Positions 45,001-53,666 of a DNA stretch of 64,000 nt are shown here, piece by piece; position 1 is the first letter of the stretch, and the number at the start of each line of letters is the position of its first letter. The translations under genes were made by a program, and so were the position numbers. The DNA is from Streptomyces sp. NRRL F-6131 (GTDB taxonomy: Bacteria; Actinomycetota; Actinomycetes; Streptomycetales; Streptomycetaceae). The notes beneath the pieces were generated by a model, which searched no databases, had not been told where the DNA came from, and worked only from the letters and a program-made list of their open reading frames with translations. The DNA lies in contig JOHN01000037.1 in NCBI GenBank assembly GCA_000719695.1, positions 67,697-131,696 on the forward strand, read 5' to 3'.

Positions 45001-45388
45001 CCACCAGCCCTGGACCGTCCTCGCCGAGGCCAAAGCCACTGCCAGCGCCTACTTCGACGAACTCCTGGCAGGGGAACGCTACTTCAAGGCACTGCCGAAA
45101 CGCGCCAAGCTCGCCATCACCGCAGAACTCGTAGCCTCCATCATCCAACTGGTCGGCCGCGCCCGACGGGGAGGAACCCCAGGACGCCTGCACCTCGTAG
45201 ACGCCGCGTTCGTCGACGGCAAGGGGAACTCCGACCTGCCGACCCTCCTGCGCGAGCTGCGAGCTGCATGGAGGCGCAGCGGTGAACTCGGCACCGTCGT
45301 CGCCACCAACAAGGCATCGACCGACGGGTTCTTCACCTTCGCCGACCAACACGCCATCCACCGCGCAGACCTGGACACCGTATGCTGA
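42044..45388 (+). CDS. DinG-like helicase of the pPIWI_RE island
   Basis: This is an 1114-residue protein whose GTG start overlaps the previous stop. The N-terminal 240 residues correspond to the island-specific domain (pPIWI_RE_Z type). It has Walker A VLSAPTGSGKSVMM (about 250-263). Cysteines in IGYSCQLP, EPCRNL and KVCPFRQDCGKF (about 350-408) are spaced as in the iron-sulphur domain of XPD/DinG helicases. Walker B is IVVIDELDAFQ (DELD, about 460-470). The C-terminal RecA lobe has VLGLSATAYLPGA and QLVGRARRGGTPGRLHLVD. It presumably unwinds DNA or R-loops for the PIWI protein. It overlaps the next gene by seven bases. Confidence 0.88.
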   Translation: MTTTAPQQTKRQEHLLPRLLACALACAQAHFRAPDAATLTAAHYLLTGKYDVWSGYPALKTDDQRRLARMLRHRDNDVANDSSFRSHAVEQLEQDKVPGVRLLDDREHVRFHHGIAPRAFADRLLDEMDTIAAEGLRPQPIALAGEHTNTLNVPMAQGLRAPILASYTFGDEHVPEHRPPALPLATAEDLPEAVLDISEFLSLSSRLDDKSRTAFREQTLRPFFERMRDRNGRRLEGKLELRAGPTQVLSAPTGSGKSVMMRGTATWALESGLTLAIVVDTNSAALKITRQIEEDLEASGALTKLGLEPGEAVVPLMSPNSLARELERTVRNSKDRDYVDWVFARIGYSCQLPALAAVDEEVDTWSPGSEPCRNLAPVRPPRQDDYRTMPQPKVCPFRQDCGKFRLTRTATTARIIVTTHANLHQGRMHIPLELADGTVSERVSVEELILRRCQIVVIDELDAFQSTVLAHAGRGLTLAWGDRSHDRPLLDMDGQLVAAFHRLPGALEERARLNVSGCRRLAETYSMHLARGDLGRSDHVPDEPTARPSRRLRRDAGRRWIVPQRWDSWLASTLAPLLDNDPAQIGSTPPPAGTSSHTVLLEAVWGKTDTHLLPEHLRDLATAARAIVGHQDEAGALDNARQRLDDLLRTWIPSAKTRLDAIDRLVRRMFLIPLRDMLYRFVYDAPQLKLAGVSAAEEIASALGGYDAWRAVPHGPLGRLVFAFTEDVNTDAPQNTRLSAVAFGGDPHRYITDIGQTTALAHAGHRRIVLGLSATAYLPGAHRHHVHTKPSFVVPDEGSEVVIDLRAIPGENTAELLRISGLSGKKRRQATYELGKRLWSELKRELEQLQATNPKGIQDTILLATTSYVSCHDLADGLTDAGASPGLLAVAVRPDPDPNIATTVRQRHWTEIPADQLEDFGGMPQARILIAPIQRAERSLNILAPGEHRSRIGSIWLAVRPMSIVDEPDELLAHVGARALDDRRAYHQPWTVLAEAKATASAYFDELLAGERYFKALPKRAKLAITAELVASIIQLVGRARRGGTPGRLHLVDAAFVDGKGNSDLPTLLRELRAAWRRSGELGTVVATNKASTDGFFTFADQHAIHRADLDTVC

Positions 45389-48135
45389 CGACCCTCGCCT
45401 ACACCCTGGACCCCAAGCGCCTGGGAAAGGTCGTGCTCTACTCCCTCAGCGAGGACTTCGCCGTCGCCTGGAGCCACCTTCCCAGCTACCGCGACCACGA
45501 CGGCGCCCGGCCCGTCCGCCCTGCCTACGCAGCCCTCGCCACGGCCCTGTCCGCAGTCACCAACCAGCCCGTGGTGATCATGCCGGACACGCTCGGGCAG
45601 CCCGACGCCGAAACCGCCGTACCGACGATGCTCGCCACGACCAAGCCCATCGACCGCCGTCTGCTTCACCGCGCGGTCCGCGCTTGGGAGCGGCACATCC
45701 GCGGCGGAGACGACGCCAACACCCTCGCCCCGCTGCTCGGACAATGCGAAGAAGTCCGAAGGAACCTCGCCGACTTCATCACCGACGCTTCAACCGGTCG
45801 CCCCCTGGCCCCCCAATGGTTCTTCCGCGTCGCAGCTTGGAACCTCGCCGCGGCCCTCGCCAAGCACCGCTTCCACCTCCCCCCGCCCCCACCCCGGCTG
45901 AAGACCTCCGTCGGCGAGGAAACAGAACCGGAGGAGGAACCTGATGCCGCTGCGTCATCAGTAACCGGCGAAGACCCCCAGCCGGACACCTCTGCATCGC
46001 CCGGGCCGCACCTGGAGTGGCTCATGGACACCAACGGCAGCCTCCTGGCCTGGAACCACGTCCTGACCAACACCGCCGGGCGCCGCCAGACCACCGGCGC
46101 CGCCATGCACAAACTCGACTTCCGCGTCGTCACCCTGCCCGGCGAATCCCGCATCGCCGTCCACATCCTGCCCACCTCCAGCCGCCTGGCCACCCACTGG
46201 GCCAGCACCCGCACCGCCTTCGTCGCCCGAGGCAAGAGCACCGTGCTCCGCCTGCCCGTCGGCCACCGCCGTACTGAAGACGGATGGCAGCCCTACATCC
46301 GCGGCTACACCGCCCAGGTCGTCGACGCCTGCGAACTCGAAGGCATCACCCTGTGCAGCAACGCAGAACTCGCGGCCATCGGCGGCCCCGTCCGCACACT
46401 CGTCCCCGCACCCACCGACCACCCCCTCGGCAAGGGAACAGGAACCCGTTTCAATCTCGCCCTCGCCCGGCACATCAACGCCGCCCTCGGCGCCAAGTAC
46501 GGCCTCGAGCAGGTCACCTACACCCGAACCGGCCACCAGGTCACCCGCACAGCCAAAGGCCCCGTCCTGCGCGAGGACCTCGATAAGGCACTCGCCGGCA
46601 CCGGGCACCAGCACGTGCGCATCCTCGCTCTCTACGACCACGAATACACCCGCGACCGGATGACCGCAGCCCTCACCCCCTACGCGGACACCCCAGACGA
46701 CATCGAACACTGGCAAGACGAACAGGACTGCCCTCTGACCGGAAGGGTCAGCGTCCGGCTGCGCCGGCTGCCCGCGCTCACCGCCACCACCCGCCCCGAT
46801 TGGGACCGCGAACTGGCCTTCCTCGATGACCTGCCCGCCGCAGGACTGAGCGGCGTCTGGGTCGAAACCCTCTGGAACCCCAAGAAGAAGACCACCCGCC
46901 GCGACCAGGGCGCCGATTACGACCCCAAGCGCGACCTGCGCCGGCACTTCCACCAACGCGGCATGGTCTCCCAGTTCATCGCGCAGAAGGAGCGTCCCAA
47001 GCCCAAGGACGACACCACTGAGGACAGCCTCCACACCGACAGCACCGGCCACACCGACACCGCCGCCGACACAGGCCGCGACCAGGCAGAGCCTGCCAAG
47101 GCCTCCCGCGCGCGGCCGCGCCTGGACTACCCCGCCATCAACGGGCTGAGCGACCTCCTGCTGCGACTCGGAGCCGTCGACCGGCGCATGGCCGACGCCG
47201 TCGGCCTGGACCACCCCGCCGTCCTCGTGGGACTGCACCTGCGCCAGCAACGCAGCAGCACCCGCACGCTCGGCTCCGCCGACAAGACCCAGATGGTCGA
47301 AGTCCTCACCGCCCTGCATACACACCCCGACCCCGACGTGCCGTGGCGCCTGGAGATGTACAGCCGCCGACACCACGCATGGCTGCCCGTTCCCGATGCG
47401 GAAGCGGCCTTCGGCTCAGGACCGATCGGCATCGACGGGCACGCCCGCCACCAGGACGGCGCCCAACTCGTGCGCGAGGAGATCCGTGCCGCCCTCAGGA
47501 TCCTCCCCGGCACCACCCCTGTCGTGATCTTCGTCGACGCCGAGGCCTGCCGCACGATCTGGCCGGGACTTCAGCACGCCCGCCTCGGCGAGGGCGCCCT
47601 GCCGAGCGACACCCTCCAAGAGGAGGGCCGCGTCGCTGCCACCGTCTGCGTCAACACCTCCTACAGCGAAGTCCCCACCCCCGTCGACCGCGCGGACGGC
47701 CGGCGCCGAGACCCCCACCGCCCCGCAACACCGGACGAGTGGCTGCACCAGCGCACGACCACCACCGGCGTCACCAGCTGGTACCTGGCCCAGGCCTCCC
47801 GGACCTACAGCGGATTTGGGCAGACCTCCGTCAACGGGTCCCAGCACACGCGGTTCACTATCCCCGAGCACCAGCGCACCGCGCTCCTGGCCAAAGACTG
47901 GAGCAGCTTCACAGCCATCCAGATCACCGTCCCCGAGCCTGGACCGTACCCGGCGGAGAAACTCGCCGCTCTTGCTGCCGCCCTGTGCCACCAGTCCCTG
48001 GTCTGGGACTCCCGAACCCGCCACCCCGCCCCCCTCCACGTTGCCGGATGCGTGGATCGGAATCACGCCGAGTACCGGGGAGCCACTTTGACTGACCAGG
48101 GACCAACCGATGAGGAGAACGCTGATCAGTCATGA
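45382..48135 (+). CDS. pPIWI_RE family PIWI/RNase H-fold protein
   Basis: This is a 917-residue protein. The ATG lies inside the end of the helicase gene (ATGCTGA). N-terminal domain X (about 1-170) is followed by a charged linker, domain Y (about 210-520), a second low-complexity linker (KPKDDTTEDS), and the C-terminal PIWI-type RNase H fold (about 570-895). The fold includes GIDGHARHQDGAQLVREEI, PVVIFVDAEACR, GRVAATVCVNTSYSEVPTP and VTSWYLAQASRTYSGFG. The invariant Arg and Glu that name the RE clade appear to lie in the RVAATVCVNTSYSEVP segment. Argonaute relatives of this clade are predicted to use guide nucleic acid together with the helicase and nuclease. Confidence 0.9.
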   Translation: MLTTLAYTLDPKRLGKVVLYSLSEDFAVAWSHLPSYRDHDGARPVRPAYAALATALSAVTNQPVVIMPDTLGQPDAETAVPTMLATTKPIDRRLLHRAVRAWERHIRGGDDANTLAPLLGQCEEVRRNLADFITDASTGRPLAPQWFFRVAAWNLAAALAKHRFHLPPPPPRLKTSVGEETEPEEEPDAAASSVTGEDPQPDTSASPGPHLEWLMDTNGSLLAWNHVLTNTAGRRQTTGAAMHKLDFRVVTLPGESRIAVHILPTSSRLATHWASTRTAFVARGKSTVLRLPVGHRRTEDGWQPYIRGYTAQVVDACELEGITLCSNAELAAIGGPVRTLVPAPTDHPLGKGTGTRFNLALARHINAALGAKYGLEQVTYTRTGHQVTRTAKGPVLREDLDKALAGTGHQHVRILALYDHEYTRDRMTAALTPYADTPDDIEHWQDEQDCPLTGRVSVRLRRLPALTATTRPDWDRELAFLDDLPAAGLSGVWVETLWNPKKKTTRRDQGADYDPKRDLRRHFHQRGMVSQFIAQKERPKPKDDTTEDSLHTDSTGHTDTAADTGRDQAEPAKASRARPRLDYPAINGLSDLLLRLGAVDRRMADAVGLDHPAVLVGLHLRQQRSSTRTLGSADKTQMVEVLTALHTHPDPDVPWRLEMYSRRHHAWLPVPDAEAAFGSGPIGIDGHARHQDGAQLVREEIRAALRILPGTTPVVIFVDAEACRTIWPGLQHARLGEGALPSDTLQEEGRVAATVCVNTSYSEVPTPVDRADGRRRDPHRPATPDEWLHQRTTTTGVTSWYLAQASRTYSGFGQTSVNGSQHTRFTIPEHQRTALLAKDWSSFTAIQITVPEPGPYPAEKLAALAAALCHQSLVWDSRTRHPAPLHVAGCVDRNHAEYRGATLTDQGPTDEENADQS

Positions 48136-48291
48136 ACCTGCAACTTCGGGCAGTGATCCAGTGATGGCATTCCGGTTGCCCAGCCCGCTGATCTGGATGC
48201 TCCGTCGTGGGAGTCTCACTGTGCTTTGACAGTCCGGGAGAGTCGCGGGCAAGGTCGGGCGAGCCAACTGGCGGTCGGGGCGGGTGCGGGC

Positions 48292-48786
48292 TCAGGCTGC
48301 GTCCGGAAGCGAGCTGCGCCGGGTCGGGCCGAAAACGTGGTCGAAGGCGAGGGCACGGTCGGTGGGGACGAGGAGGTAGGGCGCGCCGGAGCCGGCGGTG
48401 GTCCGCGGTCCGTGGATGCCCGTGCCGAGGGCGTCGCTGGGGGTGAGGAGGTCGAGGTTGTCGAAGGCGTAGTACAGCGGCAGCCGGGTCCAGGCGACGA
48501 GCTGGAGATGGGCGGTGACGGCGGCGTTCTCAATGGCGTGCCGACTGCTGGTCCGGCTGGTCATTCGGCTCTTGCAGTCGATCATGACGACCTGCCTGTC
48601 ACGGGCCGCGATGAGGTCGGGTGTCCAACGAAGGAAGCTGTCGGTGTTGCGGAGGGCCAGGCGGACGGGTTCGCCCATGACTCCCTGGCCCCAGGGGCTG
48701 ACATCCCAGCCGCGATGGTTGAGTTCCTCGGTGACGCGTCGCTCGTGGGCGTCACCGATCGCCTTCCTGTCATGAAAGCTCGGCAT
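48292..48786 (-). CDS. Small PD-(D/E)XK resolvase-like nuclease
   Basis: This is a 164-residue protein; the start at MPSFHDRKAIGDAHERRV was preferred because the long upstream extension is low-quality sequence. The fold pattern is that of archaeal-type Holliday junction resolvases and relatives: Glu in AHERRVTEELNHRGWDVSPWG, then RWTPDLIAARDRQVVMIDCKSR with the Asp and the D-x-K. Such genes are common on actinomycete plasmids and integrative elements. It stands alone, opposite to the pPIWI_RE operon, with 156 bases between the two 3' ends. The ribosome binding site is weak. Confidence 0.7.
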   Translation of the reverse strand: MPSFHDRKAIGDAHERRVTEELNHRGWDVSPWGQGVMGEPVRLALRNTDSFLRWTPDLIAARDRQVVMIDCKSRMTSRTSSRHAIENAAVTAHLQLVAWTRLPLYYAFDNLDLLTPSDALGTGIHGPRTTAGSGAPYLLVPTDRALAFDHVFGPTRRSSLPDAA

Positions 48787-49044
48787 GCTGGAAGTGTGGC
48801 GCGAGCCGACCCTGACGAAACGACAGGTGCTCCCGGCCCGCACGGGTTCGGCCAGGCCCCTTCGTTGTCCGTGGAGGTTCATGGTTGTCCATGGTTGTCC
48901 GCCGTGGTTCACGCCGTCCCACTGTGAGCCGCTGGCGGCGGCCCCAACACGACCGGATTCAGTCCATGCCCGGTCGCTTTTCGACGGGCTGATTGTGTAA
49001 TCAGGGACTGACGACCTGTCAGGGGAGGGCGCCATGATGGCGGG

Positions 49045-50016
49045 ATGGCCAAGCGATCCAAGACCGACCACGCTGGGGCGACCGCAGAGCTCGCCGAGGC
49101 CGGCTGCGAGCCGGTAGACCAGTACCCGGGCGTGACATCGAAACCGTTCAATGTCCGATGCCTCATCGAGGGGTGTTCAGGGCGGGAGACGCCCTTCCCG
49201 ACCTACCTCAGCCAGGTGCGTGCGTTGCGCGGCGACTCTGCCTGTCAGTACTGCCGGGACCGCCGCAGGGCGAACGAGCGCCGTGCCGACATGATCTCCA
49301 GGGGCCTGATCCTTCCGATGGAGATCATTCGCGATGTGAAGCAGCCAGTTCGTGGATGGTGCATGCGCTGCTGGAACGTGGTCGACAAACCGAGGCTAGA
49401 CAACATCCGCTCCGGCCAGCGCGGATGCGAGTACTGCAGCGGGAAGATGAAGTTCCCGGACGAGAAGGCGCGGAAGCTGGCCCGATCATGGGGCTACGAG
49501 CCGGATCCTGCCATCCCCTACGAGAACGATGCCGCCAAGTGGCCCGGCACATGCCTTGCCAAGGGGCACTTCTGTGCGCCCAACCTGAACATGCGATTCC
49601 AAAGCGGACCGTGCGCTGCGTGTGCTGAGTACGGATTTAAGCCCGACAGGCCAGCCTTGCTCTACCTGGTGGTCAAGCTCGATCTCGGTGCGGCCAAGAT
49701 CGGCATATGCGAGGACCACCCGAAGAACAACCGACTGTATGAGCACCGTCGCAACGGCTGGACACTCCGTAAGACCATGGGGTTTCCCGTCGGGCGGGAT
49801 GCGAACGTGCTGGAGCAAGCCACGGTGAAGTCCTGGCGGGCCCGCGGTTGGATGCCGGTCCTGGACAACGGCCTCGCCTACAACGGATACAAGGAGACGG
49901 TCTCGCTCCGGGCCATCTCCGAGGCCGAAATATGGGCTGAGGTCTGCGAGGCGGCTGGTCGGACAGACGCTGAATCCCCGGCCACGCCACCACAGCTGGC
50001 ACCAGTGGGTATCTGA
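49045..50016 (+). CDS. Zinc-ribbon/GIY-YIG-like protein
   Basis: This is a 323-residue protein. It contains repeated zinc-finger pairs: CQYCRDRR, WCMRCWNVV, CEYCSGKMKF and CAACAEYG, spaced through residues 60-200. The C-terminal part reads ALLYLVVKLDLGAAKIGIC...RLYEHRRNGW...GRDANVLEQATVKSWRARGW, which fits a GIY-YIG nuclease core (LYLV, KIGI, an Arg and the Glu of the helix). Homologues of this architecture are scattered over Streptomyces accessory DNA. The likely role is a DNA-binding, possibly cutting, protein of mobile-element origin. Confidence 0.65.
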   Translation: MAKRSKTDHAGATAELAEAGCEPVDQYPGVTSKPFNVRCLIEGCSGRETPFPTYLSQVRALRGDSACQYCRDRRRANERRADMISRGLILPMEIIRDVKQPVRGWCMRCWNVVDKPRLDNIRSGQRGCEYCSGKMKFPDEKARKLARSWGYEPDPAIPYENDAAKWPGTCLAKGHFCAPNLNMRFQSGPCAACAEYGFKPDRPALLYLVVKLDLGAAKIGICEDHPKNNRLYEHRRNGWTLRKTMGFPVGRDANVLEQATVKSWRARGWMPVLDNGLAYNGYKETVSLRAISEAEIWAEVCEAAGRTDAESPATPPQLAPVGI

Positions 50017-50066
50017 GCAGCGACAAGTCCGGAAGCGACACCGCTCACGAAGCCCGGGCGGAGCCG

Positions 50067-50750
50067 TCATTGCGGACTCTCGCCGCAGCCGAGCTCAAAG
50101 CCACCTGGGGCCGGGGGCGGAACTGTGGGGGAGCAGCGGACCAACCCATTTGGAAGCAGCTGCCAGCTGTCGAGGAGGCCAGCGGCGCCGACCTCGTCCA
50201 GAGCATGCCGGAAGGCCTGCCCGCTCAGTCCGCAGCCACGGGCGGCGGATTCCGGCTCCAGAAGGTGCGACGTGCCGGAGGGCTCCGCCCAGGCCGCGAC
50301 CGTCAGCGCGGCCAGTCGCACGGAAACCCTGAGCGTCGCTGCTCTGCGGTCGGAGAGAACATGCAGGGCCCACTGGCCGGCTCGTGTGCGGCCGCGGGTG
50401 CCAGCGAGTTCGGGGACGAACACGGCCGGGCCGCCGCAGGGCCTGCCGAGGTAGTGCAGCCACCGGGCCTCCTGCAGCTCGGCCAGCGCTCCGGCGGGCG
50501 CGTGCAGGCGCAGCGACCTGGTGATTCCGGGCGGTGGGGGAGCGAGGCCGGTGGGCCGTACGCGCAGCGCGCACAGCACGGCGAGCAGCCGTGCCTCGCC
50601 GCTCGTCCCGGACGGCAGGGAGGCGTCGGTGTAGGCGAGTGCGGCCCGGGCGGCGAGCCGTTGCTCGGCGGCGGTGCGGGCCTCCCCACCGCGCGGCCGC
50701 CTGCGTGCCGGCCCGGGTGCCGGTTGATAGGGCTCTTTGAATCTCCCCAC
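50067..50750 (-). CDS. Conserved actinomycete accessory protein (MGRFKEPYQ type)
   Basis: This is a 227-residue protein with a GTG start. The N-terminal MGRFKEPYQPAPGPA is a hallmark of a protein conserved across streptomycetes, often near plasmid or integrative-element genes. The body is helical with alternating leucine-rich segments (EARLLAVLCALRVRPTG, LAALTVAAWAEPSG), suggestive of winged-helix folds. Function is unknown. In relatives a small gene ending in a WHLADAC...CAxAIPHAA motif lies next to it. A remnant of that gene is present at 54437-54600 beyond the inserted IS21 element, suggesting this neighbourhood was split. Confidence 0.65.
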   Translation of the reverse strand: MGRFKEPYQPAPGPARRRPRGGEARTAAEQRLAARAALAYTDASLPSGTSGEARLLAVLCALRVRPTGLAPPPPGITRSLRLHAPAGALAELQEARWLHYLGRPCGGPAVFVPELAGTRGRTRAGQWALHVLSDRRAATLRVSVRLAALTVAAWAEPSGTSHLLEPESAARGCGLSGQAFRHALDEVGAAGLLDSWQLLPNGLVRCSPTVPPPAPGGFELGCGESPQ

Positions 50751-50857
50751 CCGGTGCTCGGGTGTTGGGCGGACCTGCTCTCGCGGTTCCCCACCTTCGC
50801 TTTCTGATCTTGGACAGCCCTGGGGTGGTGGTCGAGGCTTGTGGGACGATCACTCGC

Positions 50858-51322
50858 ATGACGTCCGATCTTCAGCCCCCAGCTGGTACCCACATACGAC
50901 TCCTGGCTGGTCACACCGCGTCCGGGCGCCCTGTGTTCGAGGTCCTGCCGGCCCGGCTGGTGAGCTCGGATCTATTCGAGCTGGCGGGGAGTCCGGGTAT
51001 GGTGCTCGGCTGCGCGGCCGGTGACATGCTGCGGGTCGCCGACGATGGTCAGTTCGAGGTCGTTGAACAGGGCGGGAACCTGTGCATCCAGGCAGCCGGG
51101 CTCGGGAACTTGAGCTCCGAGTCGTTTGCGGTGCTCAGAAAGGCAGTCGAAGATCTCCCAGGCCTGGCTGAGGCGCCGCCAGACCTGCGCTTCGTCGTCG
51201 TCACCGTCGGCCGGGCGGTTGGCCTGCCTGCGATCGAGCAGGTCATGGACTCCTGGGCCGCCAGCGTCGATGGGGTCGAGTGGTGGTTCGGCAACGGAAA
51301 TCACGCGGATCCCTCAGTCTGA
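50858..51322 (+). CDS. DUF4265-like protein
   Basis: This is a 154-residue protein. The ATG is the first one matching the family-like start (MTSDLQPPAGTHIRLLAGHTASGRPVFEVLPARLV). GSPGMVLGCAAGDMLRVADDGQFEVVEQGGNLCIQ is the DUF4265 core. It ends in VEWWFGNGNHADPS, which appears natural. Function is unknown; family members are small cytoplasmic proteins often found singly. The IS21-family element begins within a few bases after the stop. Confidence 0.7.
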   Translation: MTSDLQPPAGTHIRLLAGHTASGRPVFEVLPARLVSSDLFELAGSPGMVLGCAAGDMLRVADDGQFEVVEQGGNLCIQAAGLGNLSSESFAVLRKAVEDLPGLAEAPPDLRFVVVTVGRAVGLPAIEQVMDSWAASVDGVEWWFGNGNHADPSV

Positions 51323-51501
51323 GCAGGTCAGTGAGCGGACCGTCGGAGCTGAGTTCTTCCGATCCTCCGCTTTGGAGACGGCCAAACCTGCTCGGGGTGA
51401 TCTCCCCACCCATCGTGTGATCTCGCCCGGCGTTTCTGCTTGGTTCGTATCCAGTCGGAAAGTCTGCGTTCGCAACGAGTTCGGCCTGTTCGGGGGCCTG
51501 G

Positions 51502-52860
51502 GTGCTGACGCGGGAGGAAGACGTGGATGCGCACGCGCTGCGTCGGCAGGGTTGGTCCATCTCGGCCATCGCCCGGCACCTGGGCCGCGACCGCAAGACG
51601 ATCCGCGCCTACCTCAACGGCGAGCGGGTACCCGAGCAGCGACGCCGGGCCCCGGACCCGCTGGCGCCGTTCGTGGACTACTGCCGCCAGCGCCTGACCG
51701 ACGACCCACACCTGTGGGCCTCTACCCTGCTGGACGAGATCACCGAACTCGGCTATCAGGGCGCCTACTCGACGTTCACCCGGGCCCTTCGCCGCCACCA
51801 GCTCCGCCCGCACTGCGAGCCCTGCAAGGCGGCGACCGGCCGGGACGTGGCGGTGATCGCCCACCCGCCGGGCGAGGAGATCCAGTTCGACTGGCTGGAG
51901 CTGCCGGATCCGCCCGAGTCGTGGGGCGTCGGCGCGAACGCCCACCTGCTGGTCGGGGCCCTGGCACACTCGGGCCGGTGGCGGGCGGTGCTGGCGGAGT
52001 CCGAGGACTTCCCACACCTGGTCCAGGCCCTGGACCAGGTGGTGCGCAAGCTCGGCGGCACCGCCCGGCGCTGGCGCTTCGACCGGATGGCGACCGTCTG
52101 CTACCCGCAGACGGGCCGGGTGCTGCCGGCCTTCGCCGCGGTGGCGAAGTACTACGGCGTCGGAGTGGACATCTGCCCCTCGCGGCGGGGCAACCGCAAG
52201 GGCGTGGTGGAGAAGGCCAACCACTCGGCGGCTCAACGCTGGTGGCGCACGGTCCCCGACCAGCTGAGCGTCGAGCAGGCCCAGTCCGGTGTCGACAAGC
52301 TCGCGCTGCGGATGGACGAGCGCCGCCGCAGGGCCGACGGAGCGGTTGCCACGGTTGCCGAACTCGCCGCTCTGGAGCCGCTGCTGGAGTTGCCGGTCCG
52401 TCCGTTTCCGGCCGAGCTGGAGGTCGAGCGGACCGTCAGCCCGCAGGGCCTGGTCTCCTTCGAAGGCAACCTCTACTCCGTCCCTCCCGGCCTGCCTGGA
52501 GCCCAGGTCAAGGTGCTGCACCGGCTCGGCGAGGACCACCTCCGCATCGTCACCGCCGGTCGCGCGGTGGTCGCCCAGCACCGCCGAGCCCCTCGCGGGG
52601 CTGGCCAGACCGTCCGCGACGCCGGGCACGTGGTTGCGATGGAGCGCGCCGTGCTGGCGTCGTTCTCCGACCGGGCGCCATGCCGCACCAAGGTCCGCCG
52701 GCCGCTCTCGGAGGCCGCGCTGGCCGAGGCCGACCGCCTGCGCGGCACCGGAGCCGGCTCGACCAGCGCCGAGCGGGTCGTGATCGACCTCTCCACCTAT
52801 GCCGCCGTGGCCGACCGGCTGCGGACCGCCCCGACACCCAAGGAGGAACCCGGCGAGTGA
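51502..52860 (+). CDS. istA: IS21 transposase (IstA)
   Basis: This is a 452-residue protein. The helix-turn-helix is ALRRQGWSISAIARHLGRDRKTIRAYL (about 11-37). DDE core: Asp in EEIQFDWLELPD (about residue 133), Asp in RRWRFDRMATVC (about 195) and Glu in KGVVEKANHSAAQRWW (about 237). The C-terminal barrel is SPQGLVSFEGNLYSVPPGL. The start ATG (MLTREEDVDAHALRRQGWS) matches family members, although no strong ribosome binding site precedes it. IstA cuts and joins the element ends, with IstB as activator. The stop overlaps istB by GTGA. Confidence 0.92.
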   Translation: MLTREEDVDAHALRRQGWSISAIARHLGRDRKTIRAYLNGERVPEQRRRAPDPLAPFVDYCRQRLTDDPHLWASTLLDEITELGYQGAYSTFTRALRRHQLRPHCEPCKAATGRDVAVIAHPPGEEIQFDWLELPDPPESWGVGANAHLLVGALAHSGRWRAVLAESEDFPHLVQALDQVVRKLGGTARRWRFDRMATVCYPQTGRVLPAFAAVAKYYGVGVDICPSRRGNRKGVVEKANHSAAQRWWRTVPDQLSVEQAQSGVDKLALRMDERRRRADGAVATVAELAALEPLLELPVRPFPAELEVERTVSPQGLVSFEGNLYSVPPGLPGAQVKVLHRLGEDHLRIVTAGRAVVAQHRRAPRGAGQTVRDAGHVVAMERAVLASFSDRAPCRTKVRRPLSEAALAEADRLRGTGAGSTSAERVVIDLSTYAAVADRLRTAPTPKEEPGE

Positions 52861-53666
52861 GCACGTCACCAGTCCAGATGAGCGAAGCGCGGCGCTACTC
52901 GCAGCTGCGGGCCCACCTTTCCTACCTGAAACTCAACGACGCGTTCGAGGCCCTCCCGCGGGTGCTGGACCAGGCCCGCTCCGAGAACCTGTCGATGACG
53001 GCCGCGCTGGAGCGGCTGCTGGAGATCGAGGTCGAGGCCACCGAGGCCCGCCGACTGGCGGCCCGCGAGCGGTTCGCCTGCCTCCCCGAGCCCTGGACCC
53101 TCTCCGACTTCGACTTCTCCGCCCAGCCCGGGGTGGACGAAAAGCTGATCCGAGACCTGGCCACCCTCCGCTTCCTCGACGACGCCTCGAACGTCCTGTT
53201 CGTGGGCCCGCCCGGAGTCGGCAAGACGATGCTGTCGGTCGCGCTCGGCCGCGCGGCCGTCGACTCCGGCCACCGGGTCTACTTCACCACCGCTGCCGAA
53301 CTGGCGGCCAAGTGCCACAAGGCCGCCCTCGAGGGCCGCTGGAAGACCTGCATGCGGTTCTTCGCAGGCCCCCGGCTCTTGATCATCGACGAGCTCGGCT
53401 ACCTGCCGCTGCCCGAGGACGGCGCCTCGGCGCTGTTCCAGGTGATCAACCAGAGGTATTTGAAGTCGAGCACGATCCTGAGCACCAACGTCGGCATCGT
53501 CGACTGGGCCTCGGCCTTCGGGGACGCGACCGTCGCCGCCGCGATGCTGGACCGGCTCCTGCACCGGGCCACCGTGGTCGGCATCGACGGCCCCTCCTAC
53601 CGGCTCCGCCACCACCAGAACCACGCCGACACGCTTCGCCAGGGAGTGAACGCCCGTGTCTCCTGA
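52857..53666 (+). CDS. istB: IS21 helper ATPase (IstB)
   Basis: This is a 269-residue protein with AAGGAGGAA before the GTG start. DnaC-like AAA+ ATPase: LSYLKLNDAFEALPRVLDQA at the N-terminus, Walker A VLFVGPPGVGKTMLSVAL (about 115-132), Walker B LLIIDELGYLPLP (about 173-185), and sensor STILSTNVGIVDW. The C-terminus SYRLRHHQ is typical. IstB selects and remodels target DNA for IstA. It overlaps the next gene by 11 bases. Confidence 0.95.
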   Translation: MSTSPVQMSEARRYSQLRAHLSYLKLNDAFEALPRVLDQARSENLSMTAALERLLEIEVEATEARRLAARERFACLPEPWTLSDFDFSAQPGVDEKLIRDLATLRFLDDASNVLFVGPPGVGKTMLSVALGRAAVDSGHRVYFTTAAELAAKCHKAALEGRWKTCMRFFAGPRLLIIDELGYLPLPEDGASALFQVINQRYLKSSTILSTNVGIVDWASAFGDATVAAAMLDRLLHRATVVGIDGPSYRLRHHQNHADTLRQGVNARVS

